Below are positions 16,091-24,518 of a stretch of 64,000 nt of DNA, in pieces. Both the position numbers and the translations under genes were made by a program. This stretch comes from Mucilaginibacter oryzae (GTDB lineage Bacteria > Bacteroidota > Bacteroidia > Sphingobacteriales > Sphingobacteriaceae), in assembly GCF_003148845.1 (NCBI RefSeq), contig NZ_QGHA01000004.1, positions 62,001-126,000 of the forward strand. The letters run 5' to 3'. The notes beneath the pieces were generated by a model. It saw nothing but the letters and a program-made list of their open reading frames with translations, did no database searches and was not told where the DNA came from. The first letter of the stretch is position 1. The number at the start of each line of letters is the position of its first letter.

Positions 16091-16891
16091 TTAATTATTA
16101 TTTTTTGTTCCTCTTACTTCTTTTAATTTCATCACCATTTGCTCGGCCTTGGTTTCTACCCATTGGGTGTACTCATCAATAGCCAGCAGGCGCAATTCAT
16201 CGTCGATGTAACCTTCCTCAACCATTTGTTTGGATTGGGCTACCTTGGCCCAGATGCCGACTTTGCTTATAAAATTGGCTTCACCTTGCAGGTAAACCTC
16301 ATCGGCATCAAAGGTTTCGATGTTGGTAAAACCTGCTTCCTGCAAATAGCCGGGCAGGTCTTCGGCAATATGGTTGTTCATACCTGCATCGCCCCGCCAC
16401 CTTAAAAAGGTAGCATAAAAGCGCTGCATACTTACCGGCGGCTGCGGCTGCCATTGCAAAGCCTCGTGGTTGTAATCCAAAATGGATACCATACCACCAG
16501 GTTTCACCAATGAATACATTTTCTTCAAAGCCTCAACCGGGTTGCTGAGCCATTGCAGCACCCGCGCAGATACGATCAGGTCGTACTGCTCGCCAGGTTC
16601 AAAGCTAAACAGATCGGCATAGATCAGATCCATGTTTTTTACCGGGGCATAAGTTTCCTTACCGCTCTCAATAAAATAGGCCGTATTATCAATACCCGTA
16701 ACATAACCGCTTTCACCAACCAGCATCGCTATATCCTTAGATATAGCGCCTGTACCACAACCCACATCCAATACCCTCAGGCCCGGCCTAAGCATAGGGG
16801 CAAGGGTAGCATAATCATTCGCTAAACTCCGTTCATCGAATAATTTGGCGGTACCTTTGCCTTCTCTTTGGATGTGTTTTTGTTCAGTCAT
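16091..16891 (-). CDS. Class I SAM-dependent methyltransferase
   Basis: A 266-residue cytoplasmic protein with motif I VLDVGCGTGAISKDI near residue 40, the acidic loop GIDNTAYFIESGKE, and post-motif SARVLQWLSNPVEALKK with LVKPGGMVSILDYNHE. This is the UbiE/Methyltransf_11 pattern; the C-terminal 100 residues are helical and less conserved. The acceptor substrate is unknown. It lies inside the leu cluster between leuD and leuB, with no evident link to leucine synthesis, and ends 3 bp from a palindromic element. Confidence 0.8.
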   Translation of the reverse strand: MTEQKHIQREGKGTAKLFDERSLANDYATLAPMLRPGLRVLDVGCGTGAISKDIAMLVGESGYVTGIDNTAYFIESGKETYAPVKNMDLIYADLFSFEPGEQYDLIVSARVLQWLSNPVEALKKMYSLVKPGGMVSILDYNHEALQWQPQPPVSMQRFYATFLRWRGDAGMNNHIAEDLPGYLQEAGFTNIETFDADEVYLQGEANFISKVGIWAKVAQSKQMVEEGYIDDELRLLAIDEYTQWVETKAEQMVMKLKEVRGTKNNN

Positions 16892-16911
16892 TTTGATTTG
16901 CGGTCATTGTT

Positions 16912-16988
16912 TGCTTCGCAGTCATTAGGTCATTGAGTCATTTTTTTCTGACCTTTTACCTTTCGCCTTTAACCTTTCGCCTTTTACC
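16912..16988. repeat. Simple repeats GTCATT... and CCTTTCGCC... at the leuD 3' end
   Basis: Two simple motifs adjoin: units like GTCATTAGGTCATTGAGTCA, then tandem CCTTTTACCTTTCGCCTTTA-type units (16952-16988). On the coding strand the latter reads AGGTAAAAGGCGAAAGG, so the leuD stop codon TAA lies inside the repeat. Confidence 0.6.
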
Positions 16989-17574
16989 TCGCTAATTCAA
17001 ATTCCTCAATCTTGCCTTTTTGGCTCAGGATGTAGTCGATATCATCGTAGCCGTTGATGAGGCAGGCTTTTTTGTATGGATTGATCTCGAAGCTTTCCTG
17101 CTCGCCGGTTGATGAGATAGTGATGGTCTGGCTTTCCAGGTCGATCTCTATTTCGGCTTTATGATCGGCATAAACCGCGTCGAAGATCTTTTTCAGGAAA
17201 TCGTCGCTTACCTGTACCGGTAATAAACCATTGTTAAGGGCGTTGCCTTTAAAAATATCCGCAAAAAAGCTGCTCACTACGGCATCGAAACCATAATCAG
17301 AAATAGCCCAGGCAGCATGCTCACGGCTACTGCCGCAACCAAAGTTTTTGCCCGCTACCAGTACTTTACCGCTAAAAGTTGGGTGGTTAAGTACGAAATC
17401 CTCTTTAGGGTTATCGTTCTCATCAAAACGCCAGTCGCGGAACAAGTTATTGCCAAAACCATCGCGGGTAGTGGCTTTCAAAAACCTTGCAGGGATGATC
17501 TGGTCGGTATCGATATTCTCGATAGGCAGCGGCACCACTGTGGTTTGAACGTGTTTAAATATTTTAGTCGCCAT
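16984..17574 (-). CDS. leuD: 3-isopropylmalate dehydratase small subunit
   Basis: LeuD is the swivelling-domain partner of LeuC; the heterodimer isomerises 2- to 3-isopropylmalate. The 196-residue protein has the substrate-loop motif [15 protein letters not shown] near residue 78 and [16 protein letters not shown] near 18, both characteristic. Length is normal. In most genomes leuD directly follows leuC. Here the two are separated by about 710 bp holding dyad repeats and a GxxExxY gene. Its stop codon falls in a simple repeat. Confidence 0.95.
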   Translation of the reverse strand: MATKIFKHVQTTVVPLPIENIDTDQIIPARFLKATTRDGFGNNLFRDWRFDENDNPKEDFVLNHPTFSGKVLVAGKNFGCGSSREHAAWAISDYGFDAVVSSFFADIFKGNALNNGLLPVQVSDDFLKKIFDAVYADHKAEIEIDLESQTITISSTGEQESFEINPYKKACLINGYDDIDYILSQKGKIEEFELAR

Positions 17575-17587
17575 TCTTTTCTTTTTT

Positions 17588-17693
17588 TCTGAACCGGAAT
17601 TTGTCGAATTTTTTAAATTACACGAATTTTAGAATTCTTTGAATCAGGTTTTAATTCTGATCATTCTTTAATTCGGTTAATTCCGGTTCAGAC
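17588..17693. repeat. TCTGAACC dyad element, copy between leuD and GxxExxY gene
   Basis: The element runs from TCTGAACCGGAATTTGTCGA to TTAATTCCGGTTCAGAC, so its ends are inverted copies. The middle is AT-rich with AATTCGT-like motifs. The TGA in its right end is the stop codon of the GxxExxY gene (17688-17690). Confidence 0.8.
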
Positions 17694-18098
17694 ATTATCC
17701 GGATTATACTTCTTATTCAATAATCGCTTAAACTGGAGGCTCTTACTTCCAAAATTAATGAGCAACCCGGTTTTTATATTGTATGCTTCAAGGTAATTAA
17801 TGCCCTGGGCAAGGTGAACATCTTCCAAAAATATAATCGCTTTCAGTTCAACCATTATTTCACCCTCAACAAAAAAATCAACCCGTCGCGTACCAATCTG
17901 CTCGTTTCTGTAAAAAATCGGCATCTCCTTCTCTCTTACAAATCCTAAGCCTTCATGAGCCATTTCAAGCTCTAAAGCCCTTTGATAAATTGCCTCCTGA
18001 AAACCATTCCCCAAAACTGAATGAACCCTCATCGCACAACCGATGATTTTGCTTGAGCAGTCTTTAAATTCCGTGGGCGTTTTCTTGAGATTCTCCAT
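17688..18098 (-). CDS. GxxExxY protein (PD-(D/E)XK nuclease-like)
   Basis: A 136-residue protein with the hallmark GNGFQEAIYQ (residues about 31-40), followed by RRVDFFVEGEIMVELKA, which matches a PD-(D/E)XK core (D, then E-x-K). This supports a nuclease-like fold; the biological role of the family is not established. Both ends meet TCTGAACC dyad elements: the start is 8 bp from one and the stop TGA lies within the other. The unit splits leuC from leuD. A mobile or repeat-associated role is inference. Composition is more AT-rich than the flanking leu genes. Confidence 0.85.
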   Translation of the reverse strand: MENLKKTPTEFKDCSSKIIGCAMRVHSVLGNGFQEAIYQRALELEMAHEGLGFVREKEMPIFYRNEQIGTRRVDFFVEGEIMVELKAIIFLEDVHLAQGINYLEAYNIKTGLLINFGSKSLQFKRLLNKKYNPDNV

Positions 18099-18105
18099 TT
18101 ATTTT

Positions 18106-18292
18106 TCTGAACCTGAATTTATTGAATTAAGGAATTTCCCGAATTTCAAAAGCCCATTCAAAAAATTCATTTTATTTTATTTTTCTGAACCTGAATTTGT
18201 CGAATTAAAGGATTACACGAATTTCAAAAGCCAATTCAAAAAATTCTAAAATTCGTGTAATTCAACAAATTCGTTTAATTCCGGTTCAGACA
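18106..18292. repeat. TCTGAACC dyad elements, two copies between GxxExxY gene and leuC
   Basis: A half copy (18106-18177) is followed by a full copy (about 18184-18292). The full copy reads from TCTGAACCTGAATTTGTCGA through ACACGAATTTC...AAATTCGTGTAATTC to TTAATTCCGGTTCAGAC, a near-palindrome. Its TGA is the stop codon of leuC (18286-18288). Confidence 0.8.
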
Positions 18293-19755
18293 ACTTCCTC
18301 CGCGAGGAACTCCCTTATATCCGTAACCTTCCCCGTAATAGCACTCGCAGCCGCTGTTAAAGGGCTTGCAAGGAAAGTACGGCTGTTAGGTCCCTGCCTT
18401 CCTTCAAAGTTTCTGTTTGAGGTTGATACGCAGTATTTACCTGCGGGGATCTTATCCTCATTCATACCAAGGCATGCGCTACAGCCTGGTTCTCTTAGCG
18501 GGAAGCCGGCTTCGTTAAATATTTTGTCCAGGCCTTCGGCTATGGCTTGTTGCTGTACCTGTTTTGAGCCCGGAACTACCCATACGGTAACATTATCGGC
18601 TTTGTGTTTGCCTTTTACAAACTCGGCTACCTGGCGCAGGTCTTCAATGCGCGAGTTGGTGCAGCTGCCGATGAATACGTAATCTATCGGTTTGCCCAAT
18701 AGCGTTTCGTCATCGCGCAGGCCCATGTAATCGAGGGCTTTTTTATATGATCCCTGCTCTTTGGCCTCGAACGAAGCAGTTTCAGGAACGTGTTGTGTTA
18801 CGCCGATACCCATACCCGGATTGGTTCCGTAGGTGATCATCGGCTCAATATCTTCTGCTTTGAATGAAAGCACCGCGTCAAATTGGGCATCCTCATCAGA
18901 GTACAGCGTTTGCCAGTAGGCAACCGCTTTGTCCCACTCTTCGCCTTTAGGGGCAAATTCGCGGCCTTTTACATAGTTAATGGTGGTTTCGTCGGGAGCG
19001 ATCAACCCGCAACGGGCACCCATCTCAATACTCATATTACAGATGGTCATGCGGCCTTCCATGCTCAACGAGCGGATGGTATCGCCCGCATATTCTACGG
19101 CATAGCCGGTACCGCCGGCAGCCGAGATCTGCGCAATGATGTAAAGGATAATATCTTTAGCGCCAACGCCTTTTTGCAATTTGCCGTTCACTTCAATTTT
19201 CATGCGTTTAGGGCGCGACTGAAGTAAACATTGTGTAGCCAGCACCTGCTCAACCTGCGATGTGCCAATGCCAAAGGCAATAGCACCGAAAGCGCCATGG
19301 GTTGAAGTGTGGCTGTCGCCGCAAACATAAGTACCACCCGGACGGGTGATGCCCAGCTCAGGGCCTATAACGTGAACGATACCCTGGTACGGGTGGCCTA
19401 AGCCATATAGCTCAACACCAAACTCTTTACAGTTTTTGGTGAGCATATCTACCTGGTAGCGTGAAAGTTCTTCTTTAATAGGTAAGTGCTGATCGATAGT
19501 AGGAACGTTATGATCGGCAGTGGCCACAGTTTGTTTTGGCCTGAAAACGGGTAAACCCCTTTGACGCAAGCCATCAAATGCCTGCGGACTGGTTACCTCG
19601 TGAATGAAATGTGTATCGATATACAAAATATCCGGGAACCCCTCGCTGCTGCTGACGACGTGCGCATCCCAGATCTTATCAAATAATGTAGCCCCACCCC
19701 GGCCCTCCCCGGTAGGGAGGGAGACATGATTACTTATTTTTTTTTCTTCGCTCAT
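18286..19755 (-). CDS. leuC: 3-isopropylmalate dehydratase large subunit with N-terminal palindromic insertion
   Basis: LeuC carries the [4Fe-4S] cluster of isopropylmalate isomerase. Cluster cysteines are in [14 protein letters not shown] and [33 protein letters not shown] is also typical. The family normally starts close to [12 protein letters not shown]. Here 22 residues precede it, of which codons 11-22 ([12 protein letters not shown]) are a 36-bp palindromic element. No ATG, GTG or TTG lies between the element and TLFDKIW, so translation must pass through it. The C-terminus (FLAEEVV) ends at a TGA provided by a different repeat. The catalytic part is otherwise normal, 489 residues in total. 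Confidence 0.94.
   Translation of the reverse strand: MSEEKKISNHVSLPTGEGRGGATLFDKIWDAHVVSSSEGFPDILYIDTHFIHEVTSPQAFDGLRQRGLPVFRPKQTVATADHNVPTIDQHLPIKEELSRYQVDMLTKNCKEFGVELYGLGHPYQGIVHVIGPELGITRPGGTYVCGDSHTSTHGAFGAIAFGIGTSQVEQVLATQCLLQSRPKRMKIEVNGKLQKGVGAKDIILYIIAQISAAGGTGYAVEYAGDTIRSLSMEGRMTICNMSIEMGARCGLIAPDETTINYVKGREFAPKGEEWDKAVAYWQTLYSDEDAQFDAVLSFKAEDIEPMITYGTNPGMGIGVTQHVPETASFEAKEQGSYKKALDYMGLRDDETLLGKPIDYVFIGSCTNSRIEDLRQVAEFVKGKHKADNVTVWVVPGSKQVQQQAIAEGLDKIFNEAGFPLREPGCSACLGMNEDKIPAGKYCVSTSNRNFEGRQGPNSRTFLASPLTAAASAITGKVTDIREFLAEEVV
19690..19725 (-). repeat. 36-bp palindromic element inside leuC
   Basis: On the coding strand: GTCTCCCTCCCTACCGGGGA then GGGCCGGGGTGGGGCT, 12 exact codons ([12 protein letters not shown]). 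It looks like a hybrid of the GTCTCCC arm and the GGGTGGGGCT arm seen in other copies. Its reading phase matches that of the ispG and ilvN copies. Confidence 0.88.
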
Positions 19756-19776
19756 AATAACTGTAGTATTTATTAA

Positions 19777-19812
19777 AAAGTCCTCCCCTTCCGGGGAGGA
19801 TTTAGGAGGGCT
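19777..19812. repeat. 36-bp palindromic element between leuC and ilvC
   Basis: AAAGTCCTCCCCTTCCGGGG then AGGATTTAGGAGGGCT. It ends 3 bp from the ilvC stop codon. Confidence 0.85.
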
Positions 19813-19815
19813 GGC

Positions 19816-20874
19816 TTAAGCTTCTACAACCTGGTTTTCAGGGCGCAGGCTGCGTACTGTTTTACCGGCTTGCCATAATTCGCTTTCGCGTAATTCTTTC
19901 AGTTCGGCATCCAGTTTTTCGCGGTAATCCGGCTGGCTGTTTGAATCGATAGAGCGTTGAGATTCTTTACCGGTAGCAACGCTTTCGTAAAGCTCTTCAA
20001 ATACCGGTTTGGTAGCATCGCGGAATTTTTTCCACCAGTCAAGCGCGCCGCGCTGAGCAGTAGTTGAGCAGTTGGCATACATCCAGTCCATACCGTTTTC
20101 AGCAACAAGCGGCATTAATGATTGGGTAAGTTCTTCAACAGTTTCGTTAAATGCCTCAGACGGGGTGTGGCCTTTACTACGTAATACATCGTATTGAGCA
20201 GCGAAGATACCCTGGATACAACCCATTAAAGTACCGCGCTCGCCGGTTAAATCGCTGTATACTTCTTTTTTGAAATCGGTTTCGAACAGGTAACCGCTAC
20301 CTACAGCTATACCTAATGCAATTACCCTATCCCATGCTTTGCCGGTAGCATCCTGGAAAATAGCAAAGCTTGAGTTTAAGCCGCGGCCTTGCAGGAACAT
20401 ACGACGCAACGAAGTACCCGAACCTTTAGGCGCAACCAAAAATACGTCAACATCAGCAGGAGGAACGATTCCTGTTTGCTCGTTGAAAGTGATACCAAAG
20501 CCGTGAGAGAAATAAAGGGCTTTACCCGGAGTTAAGTGTTTTTTAACAGTTGGCCATAACGCAATCTGGGCTGCATCGCTCAATAAGTAGCAGATAACAG
20601 TTCCTTTTTCAAGGGCCTCTTCAATTTCAAAAAGTGTTTCGCCGGGAACAAAACCATCGCTGATAGCTTTATCCCATGTTTTGGTGCCTTTACGCTGACC
20701 AACAATTACGTTGATACCATTGTCTTTCTGGTTCAGAGCCTGACCAGGACCTTGTACGCCATAGCCAATTACCGCTACAACTTCGTTTTTTAATACTTCC
20801 TGAGCTTTAGATAAAGGGAACTCTTCGCGGGTTACTACGTTTTCTTCAGTGCCGCCGAAATTTAGTTTTGCCAT
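19816..20874 (-). CDS. ilvC: Ketol-acid reductoisomerase
   Basis: IlvC converts acetolactate or acetohydroxybutyrate to the dihydroxy acids with NAD(P)H and Mg2+. The Rossmann motif VIGYGVQGPGQALNQ is near residue 34. The metal-ligand segment lies around DLTGERGTLMG, and GSGTSLRRMF near 155 is typical. ATG 20874 (MAKLNFGGTEENVV) is preferred over an upstream ATG at 20925, because the extra 17 codons would be Lys/Ser-rich and encoded by a simple repeat. The length of 352 residues fits the Bacteroidetes form, slightly longer than the usual class I. Cytoplasmic. Confidence 0.95.
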   Translation of the reverse strand: MAKLNFGGTEENVVTREEFPLSKAQEVLKNEVVAVIGYGVQGPGQALNQKDNGINVIVGQRKGTKTWDKAISDGFVPGETLFEIEEALEKGTVICYLLSDAAQIALWPTVKKHLTPGKALYFSHGFGITFNEQTGIVPPADVDVFLVAPKGSGTSLRRMFLQGRGLNSSFAIFQDATGKAWDRVIALGIAVGSGYLFETDFKKEVYSDLTGERGTLMGCIQGIFAAQYDVLRSKGHTPSEAFNETVEELTQSLMPLVAENGMDWMYANCSTTAQRGALDWWKKFRDATKPVFEELYESVATGKESQRSIDSNSQPDYREKLDAELKELRESELWQAGKTVRSLRPENQVVEA

Positions 20875-20887
20875 TGTTTTATTATTT

Positions 20888-20930
20888 GATTTTTTTGGTG
20901 ATTTCAATGATTTAGTTGATTTCACCGATT
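20888..20930. repeat. Simple TGATTTCA repeat before ilvC
   Basis: Units GGTGATTTCAATGATTTAGT and TGATTTCACCGATT form a short repetitive leader just upstream of the preferred ilvC start. Similar simple repeats occupy other junctions of the cluster. Confidence 0.4.
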
Positions 20931-20952
20931 TTTATTTTATGCTAATTTAAGT

Positions 20953-21753
20953 TTATATACTCCAGTTGTACTTCATTGCTTCCAGTCGCGGTACCAAACA
21001 TGTTTTGGTTTGATCGCTTTCGTCTACAAATATTTTAACAGTATCTCCAGCTTTTTTTTCGTTGACTAAAAGGAAATCAGTTGTAGTAGAATTACCAAAA
21101 ATTTTATTGCCCAATCCATCCGAAAAATAGTAATTTACCAGGAATTTTGATTGAAATGTCCTGAATGTAGTCGTCCCATTATGTGAGGATATTGAAACTA
21201 CATTCGCGTCCCTAATTATTCCGGTTTTATAAAGATTGAATTTTTTTAAGGCCGGGAAAAAACCTATAAATAAGAAAATCACGCCCATCAATCCAAAAAT
21301 ACCAGGTAAAATGAAAAACACTCCGAATGGAAAACTAAAAGGTTTCAGGTTTTTAATAACAGATTGGTTTTTGTAACTCAATACCTTTATTTCATTTCCA
21401 ACTGCTAAACCGGAAATCTTTTCCAGATCGAAGGTTTCAAACTTATCTTTAACCACAGATCCATTGTTTTCATATTCATAACTGATGGTGACCGGATGTT
21501 CTCCGTTCTCACTTACGTTTTGCATTGTCTGAATGTAGGTGATCTTAGCATTCTTTTCTATGCCGTTTTTCTGTATTGCTTCATTATCATATTTCTCATA
21601 GGGTTGTGTACCCGCTACCGAAATAATTAAAGCTACAGGAAGCAATATCAATACCGCACCGCCCGTAAATGTGATCCCCATAAAAGAAAAAGGCCTTTTT
21701 TCTTTAAGCAGATTGTAAAACACTGCCCAACCAATTTGTCTTTTATTATTCAC
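20953..21753 (-). CDS. DUF3592-type membrane protein
   Basis: A 266-residue protein with two membrane segments near residues 25-46 and 143-165. Each is followed by a soluble stretch of the DUF3592 type (KITYIQTMQNVSENGEHPVTISYEYE and ANVVSISSHNGTTTFRTFQSKFLVNYYF, with KAGDTVKIFVDESDQTKTCL). Function unknown. It lies on the same strand inside the ilv cluster between ilvN and ilvC, but is less tightly spaced (about 140 bp from ilvN). It has no evident metabolic role there and may be an insertion into the operon. Confidence 0.7.
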   Translation of the reverse strand: MNNKRQIGWAVFYNLLKEKRPFSFMGITFTGGAVLILLPVALIISVAGTQPYEKYDNEAIQKNGIEKNAKITYIQTMQNVSENGEHPVTISYEYENNGSVVKDKFETFDLEKISGLAVGNEIKVLSYKNQSVIKNLKPFSFPFGVFFILPGIFGLMGVIFLFIGFFPALKKFNLYKTGIIRDANVVSISSHNGTTTFRTFQSKFLVNYYFSDGLGNKIFGNSTTTDFLLVNEKKAGDTVKIFVDESDQTKTCLVPRLEAMKYNWSI

Positions 21754-21892
21754 TTATTTAATTTCTGTTTCTCTGGTATGCAATCTTAATTCTTCAAAAC
21801 CGGGAAACGCTTTCCTAAAATAACTTAGGAGGGCATTTCCTGATGTGGGACTGGTGCTTTAGCTTTAACCTTTCGGCTTTCAGCCTTAAGCT

Positions 21893-22543
21893 CTACATCG
21901 TAAATACCTTCTGCCCCTGGTTCAGGTATTCGTTTTCAATTACCTCTTCACCTGGTTCAAGCCTTTCAAATTCGCGCAGTTTGCTGTTGAAGCCTTCGCT
22001 GTCTTTGATGATGGCTACACGGGCGCTGCGTACAAATTCTATCAGGCCGTAAGGTTGTAATATGTTGATCAGGTTATCGGTTTCCTCGCGGTGACCGGTG
22101 GTTTCAAACACGGTGTAATCTTTACGTATCACTACCGCGCGGGCACCGTTTTCGCGCAGCAAACGCTCAACGCTAACCTTTTCGGCAATTACATCGGTTG
22201 ATACTTTGTATAACGCTAATTCCTGCCAAATCACATCTTCGTTGGTGTGATAGTATGCTTTCAAAACCTCAACCTGTTTTTCAATCTGGCGGGTAAGCTT
22301 GCGCACTACTTCTTCATACTCGTTAATCACGATATTGAAGCGGTGAATACTGTCAATCTCCGACGGAGAAGTATTCAGGCTATCGATATTGATTTTACGG
22401 CGTGTAAATATAATAGCTATCCTGCTTAATAAACCAATTTGGTTTTCGGTATATATGGTGATGTTAAATTCCTTTTTAGAAGCCCCCTCTAAATCTCCCC
22501 CGGCAGGGGAGACTTTATGATTTGTTTTATGGTTGTTTTCCAT
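21893..22543 (-). CDS. ilvN: Acetolactate synthase small subunit with N-terminal palindromic insertion
   Basis: The regulatory subunit of acetohydroxyacid synthase, which activates IlvB and confers valine feedback inhibition. The ACT domain starts KKEFNITIYTENQIGLLSRI and continues through ARRVTK-like features such as FTRRKINIDSLN. The C-terminal ALS_ss_C-like half runs to residue 216. The first 22 residues are foreign: codons 10-21 (KVSPAGGDLEGA) are a 36-bp palindromic element. No start codon lies between it and KKEFNITIY. The insert sits just before the ACT domain, so a regulatory effect is conceivable but unproven. It follows ilvB by about 95 bp. Confidence 0.93.
   Translation of the reverse strand: MENNHKTNHKVSPAGGDLEGASKKEFNITIYTENQIGLLSRIAIIFTRRKINIDSLNTSPSEIDSIHRFNIVINEYEEVVRKLTRQIEKQVEVLKAYYHTNEDVIWQELALYKVSTDVIAEKVSVERLLRENGARAVVIRKDYTVFETTGHREETDNLINILQPYGLIEFVRSARVAIIKDSEGFNSKLREFERLEPGEEVIENEYLNQGQKVFTM
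22481..22516 (-). repeat. 36-bp palindromic element inside ilvN
   Basis: On the coding strand: AAAGTCTCCCCTGCCGGGGG then AGATTTAGAGGGGGCT, 12 exact codons (KVSPAGGDLEGA), in the same phase as both ispG copies. Confidence 0.9.
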
Positions 22544-22602
22544 TGTTATTATCTTTTTTATCCTCGTTTAGAAGCATTAATATCTCTGAACCCGATATTT
22601 AA

Positions 22603-22635
22603 AGCCCTCCCTCCCGGGGAGGGTTGGGTGGGGCT
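22603..22635. repeat. 33-bp palindromic element between ilvB and ilvN
   Basis: AGCCCTCCCTCCCGGGGAGG then GTTGGGTGGGGCT, nearly identical to the copy at 14946-14979. It lies 4 bp from the ilvB stop codon. Confidence 0.85.
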
Positions 22636-22639
22636 GGCT

Positions 22640-24376
22640 TTATTTTAACCTGATCTCGCTTACGCTGCATCCTTGCGGTACCATCGGGAATACGTTATTC
22701 TCTTTGGTTACAATTACCTCAAGCAGGTACGAGCCTTTGTTGTTCAACATTTCGCTCAACGCCGAAGGCAGATCGTCGCGGCTATCAATTGATTTGCCGG
22801 GGATGCCATAAGCCGAAGCCAGGGTTACAAAATCAGGGCTCTGGATATCAACAAACGAATAACGACGCTGGTTGAAAAGCTCCTGCCATTGCCTCACCAT
22901 ACCCAGGAAACGGTTGTTCAGGATGATGATCTTTACATCGATACCGCTTTGCATTACGGTACCTAATTCCTGCAGGGTCATCTGGAAACCGCCGTCGCCA
23001 ATGATGGCTACTACCTCACGGTCTTGCGCTCCAAATTTAGCGCCTATAGCAGCAGGCAGCGCAAAGCCCATAGTACCCAGGCCACCGCTGGTAACGTTGC
23101 TGCGCGTTTTGTTGAATTTGGCATAGCGACAGGCCACCATCTGGTGCTGGCCTACATCGGTTACAATAACGGCATCGCCGTTGGTTAATTCATTCAGGTG
23201 CTTAATTACCTCGCCCATGGTCATTTCTTCTGTAGCGGGGTTAAGCTCATTATGGATAACCGCTTCAACTTCCTGGCGGGTATAATCGTTAAATTTAGCC
23301 AACCATTCGGTGTGTTGTTTTTGTTCGATGGCTGCGGTAAGCATCGGAAGGGTTTCCTTGCAATCGCCCCAAACCGGTACGGTTGATTTTACGTTTTTGT
23401 CGATCTCGGCCGGGTCGATATCTAAATGAATAACTTTTGCCTGTTTGGCATATTTATCCAGTCTGCCGGTTACACGATCATCAAAACGCATCCCGATAGC
23501 GATCAGCACATCGCACTCGTTAGTTAAAACGTTAGGGCCGTAGTTACCGTGCATACCCAACATGCCAACGTTTTGCGGGTGATCTGATGGGATAGCGCCC
23601 GCGCCTAAAATGGTCCACGCTGCCGGGATGCCGCTTTTTTCAACAAATGCCTTAAACTCCTGTTCGGCACTACCCAAAATAACGCCCTGCCCAAACAGGA
23701 TAAAAGGTTTTTGAGCGCTGTTGATCAGCTCGGCGGCTTGTTGGATATATTGCGGACGAACAATCGGTTTCGGTCTGTAGCTGCGGATATGGTTACAAGG
23801 CTGGTAGCCCGGGAAATCGAACAGCTGGATCTGTGCGTTTTTGGTAATATCTATCAATACCGGGCCCGGCCTGCCGCTGCGGGCAATGTAAAAGGCCTTG
23901 GCAATAACTTCCGGAATTTCGGTGGCATCAGTTACCTGATAATTCCATTTGGTAACCGGGGTAGTGATGTTGATCACGTCGGTCTCCTGGAAGGCATCGG
24001 TACCTAAAAGGTGCGCAAATACCTGGCCGGTGATGCAAACAAGCGGGGTGCTGTCAATCTGGGCATCGGCCAAGCCTGTTACCAGGTTGGTTGCTCCCGG
24101 ACCGCTGGTGGCGAATACCACACCCACTTTGCCCGATGTACGTGCGTAGCCCTGGCCGGCGTGAATGCCGCCCTGCTCGTGGCGTACCAGTATATGGTTC
24201 AGTTTATCATTGTAATCATACAAAGCATCATAAATGGGCATGATAGCGCCGCCCGGGTAACCAAAAATGGTGTCGGTACCTTCGGCTATCAATGCTTCCA
24301 ATAATGCTACCGATCCCGAAACGTTTACGGTTTCGGTGGCGGCTGGCGCGGTTAAGGTTTCTTGTGCAGTTTCCAT
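22640..24376 (-). CDS. ilvB: Acetolactate synthase large subunit, biosynthetic
   Basis: Thiamine-diphosphate enzyme condensing two pyruvates, or pyruvate with 2-oxobutanoate. The catalytic Glu is in VRHEQGGIHAGQGYAR near residue 65. The central FAD-binding-type domain contains MLGMHGNYGPNVLTNECD, and the ThDP/Mg2+ motif GDGGFQMTLQELGT...NNRFLGMVRQWQ is near 455-490. Length 578 and motifs are typical of IlvB/IlvI. It is followed by its regulatory subunit ilvN, so this is the anabolic rather than the catabolic (AlsS) type. Cytoplasmic. Confidence 0.95.
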   Translation of the reverse strand: METAQETLTAPAATETVNVSGSVALLEALIAEGTDTIFGYPGGAIMPIYDALYDYNDKLNHILVRHEQGGIHAGQGYARTSGKVGVVFATSGPGATNLVTGLADAQIDSTPLVCITGQVFAHLLGTDAFQETDVINITTPVTKWNYQVTDATEIPEVIAKAFYIARSGRPGPVLIDITKNAQIQLFDFPGYQPCNHIRSYRPKPIVRPQYIQQAAELINSAQKPFILFGQGVILGSAEQEFKAFVEKSGIPAAWTILGAGAIPSDHPQNVGMLGMHGNYGPNVLTNECDVLIAIGMRFDDRVTGRLDKYAKQAKVIHLDIDPAEIDKNVKSTVPVWGDCKETLPMLTAAIEQKQHTEWLAKFNDYTRQEVEAVIHNELNPATEEMTMGEVIKHLNELTNGDAVIVTDVGQHQMVACRYAKFNKTRSNVTSGGLGTMGFALPAAIGAKFGAQDREVVAIIGDGGFQMTLQELGTVMQSGIDVKIIILNNRFLGMVRQWQELFNQRRYSFVDIQSPDFVTLASAYGIPGKSIDSRDDLPSALSEMLNNKGSYLLEVIVTKENNVFPMVPQGCSVSEIRLK

Positions 24377-24518
24377 ACCTGTTAGTTTTTTATGTTTATA
24401 GCGCTTTTTAGGGCGCTAAACTGGATTTTATTCTCGTTTTTTCTGATTGGCTAAAATGAACGCGCTTTGTTTCCGTTCACTTTATTTATGGCTTTTTAAT
24501 GGGCCATTGGTTCATTAA

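Noticed and set aside
20875..20925. Upstream start of ilvC giving 17 extra residues
   Set aside because: The extension is Lys/Ser-rich and encoded by a simple intergenic repeat; the family starts at MAKLNFGGTEENVV.
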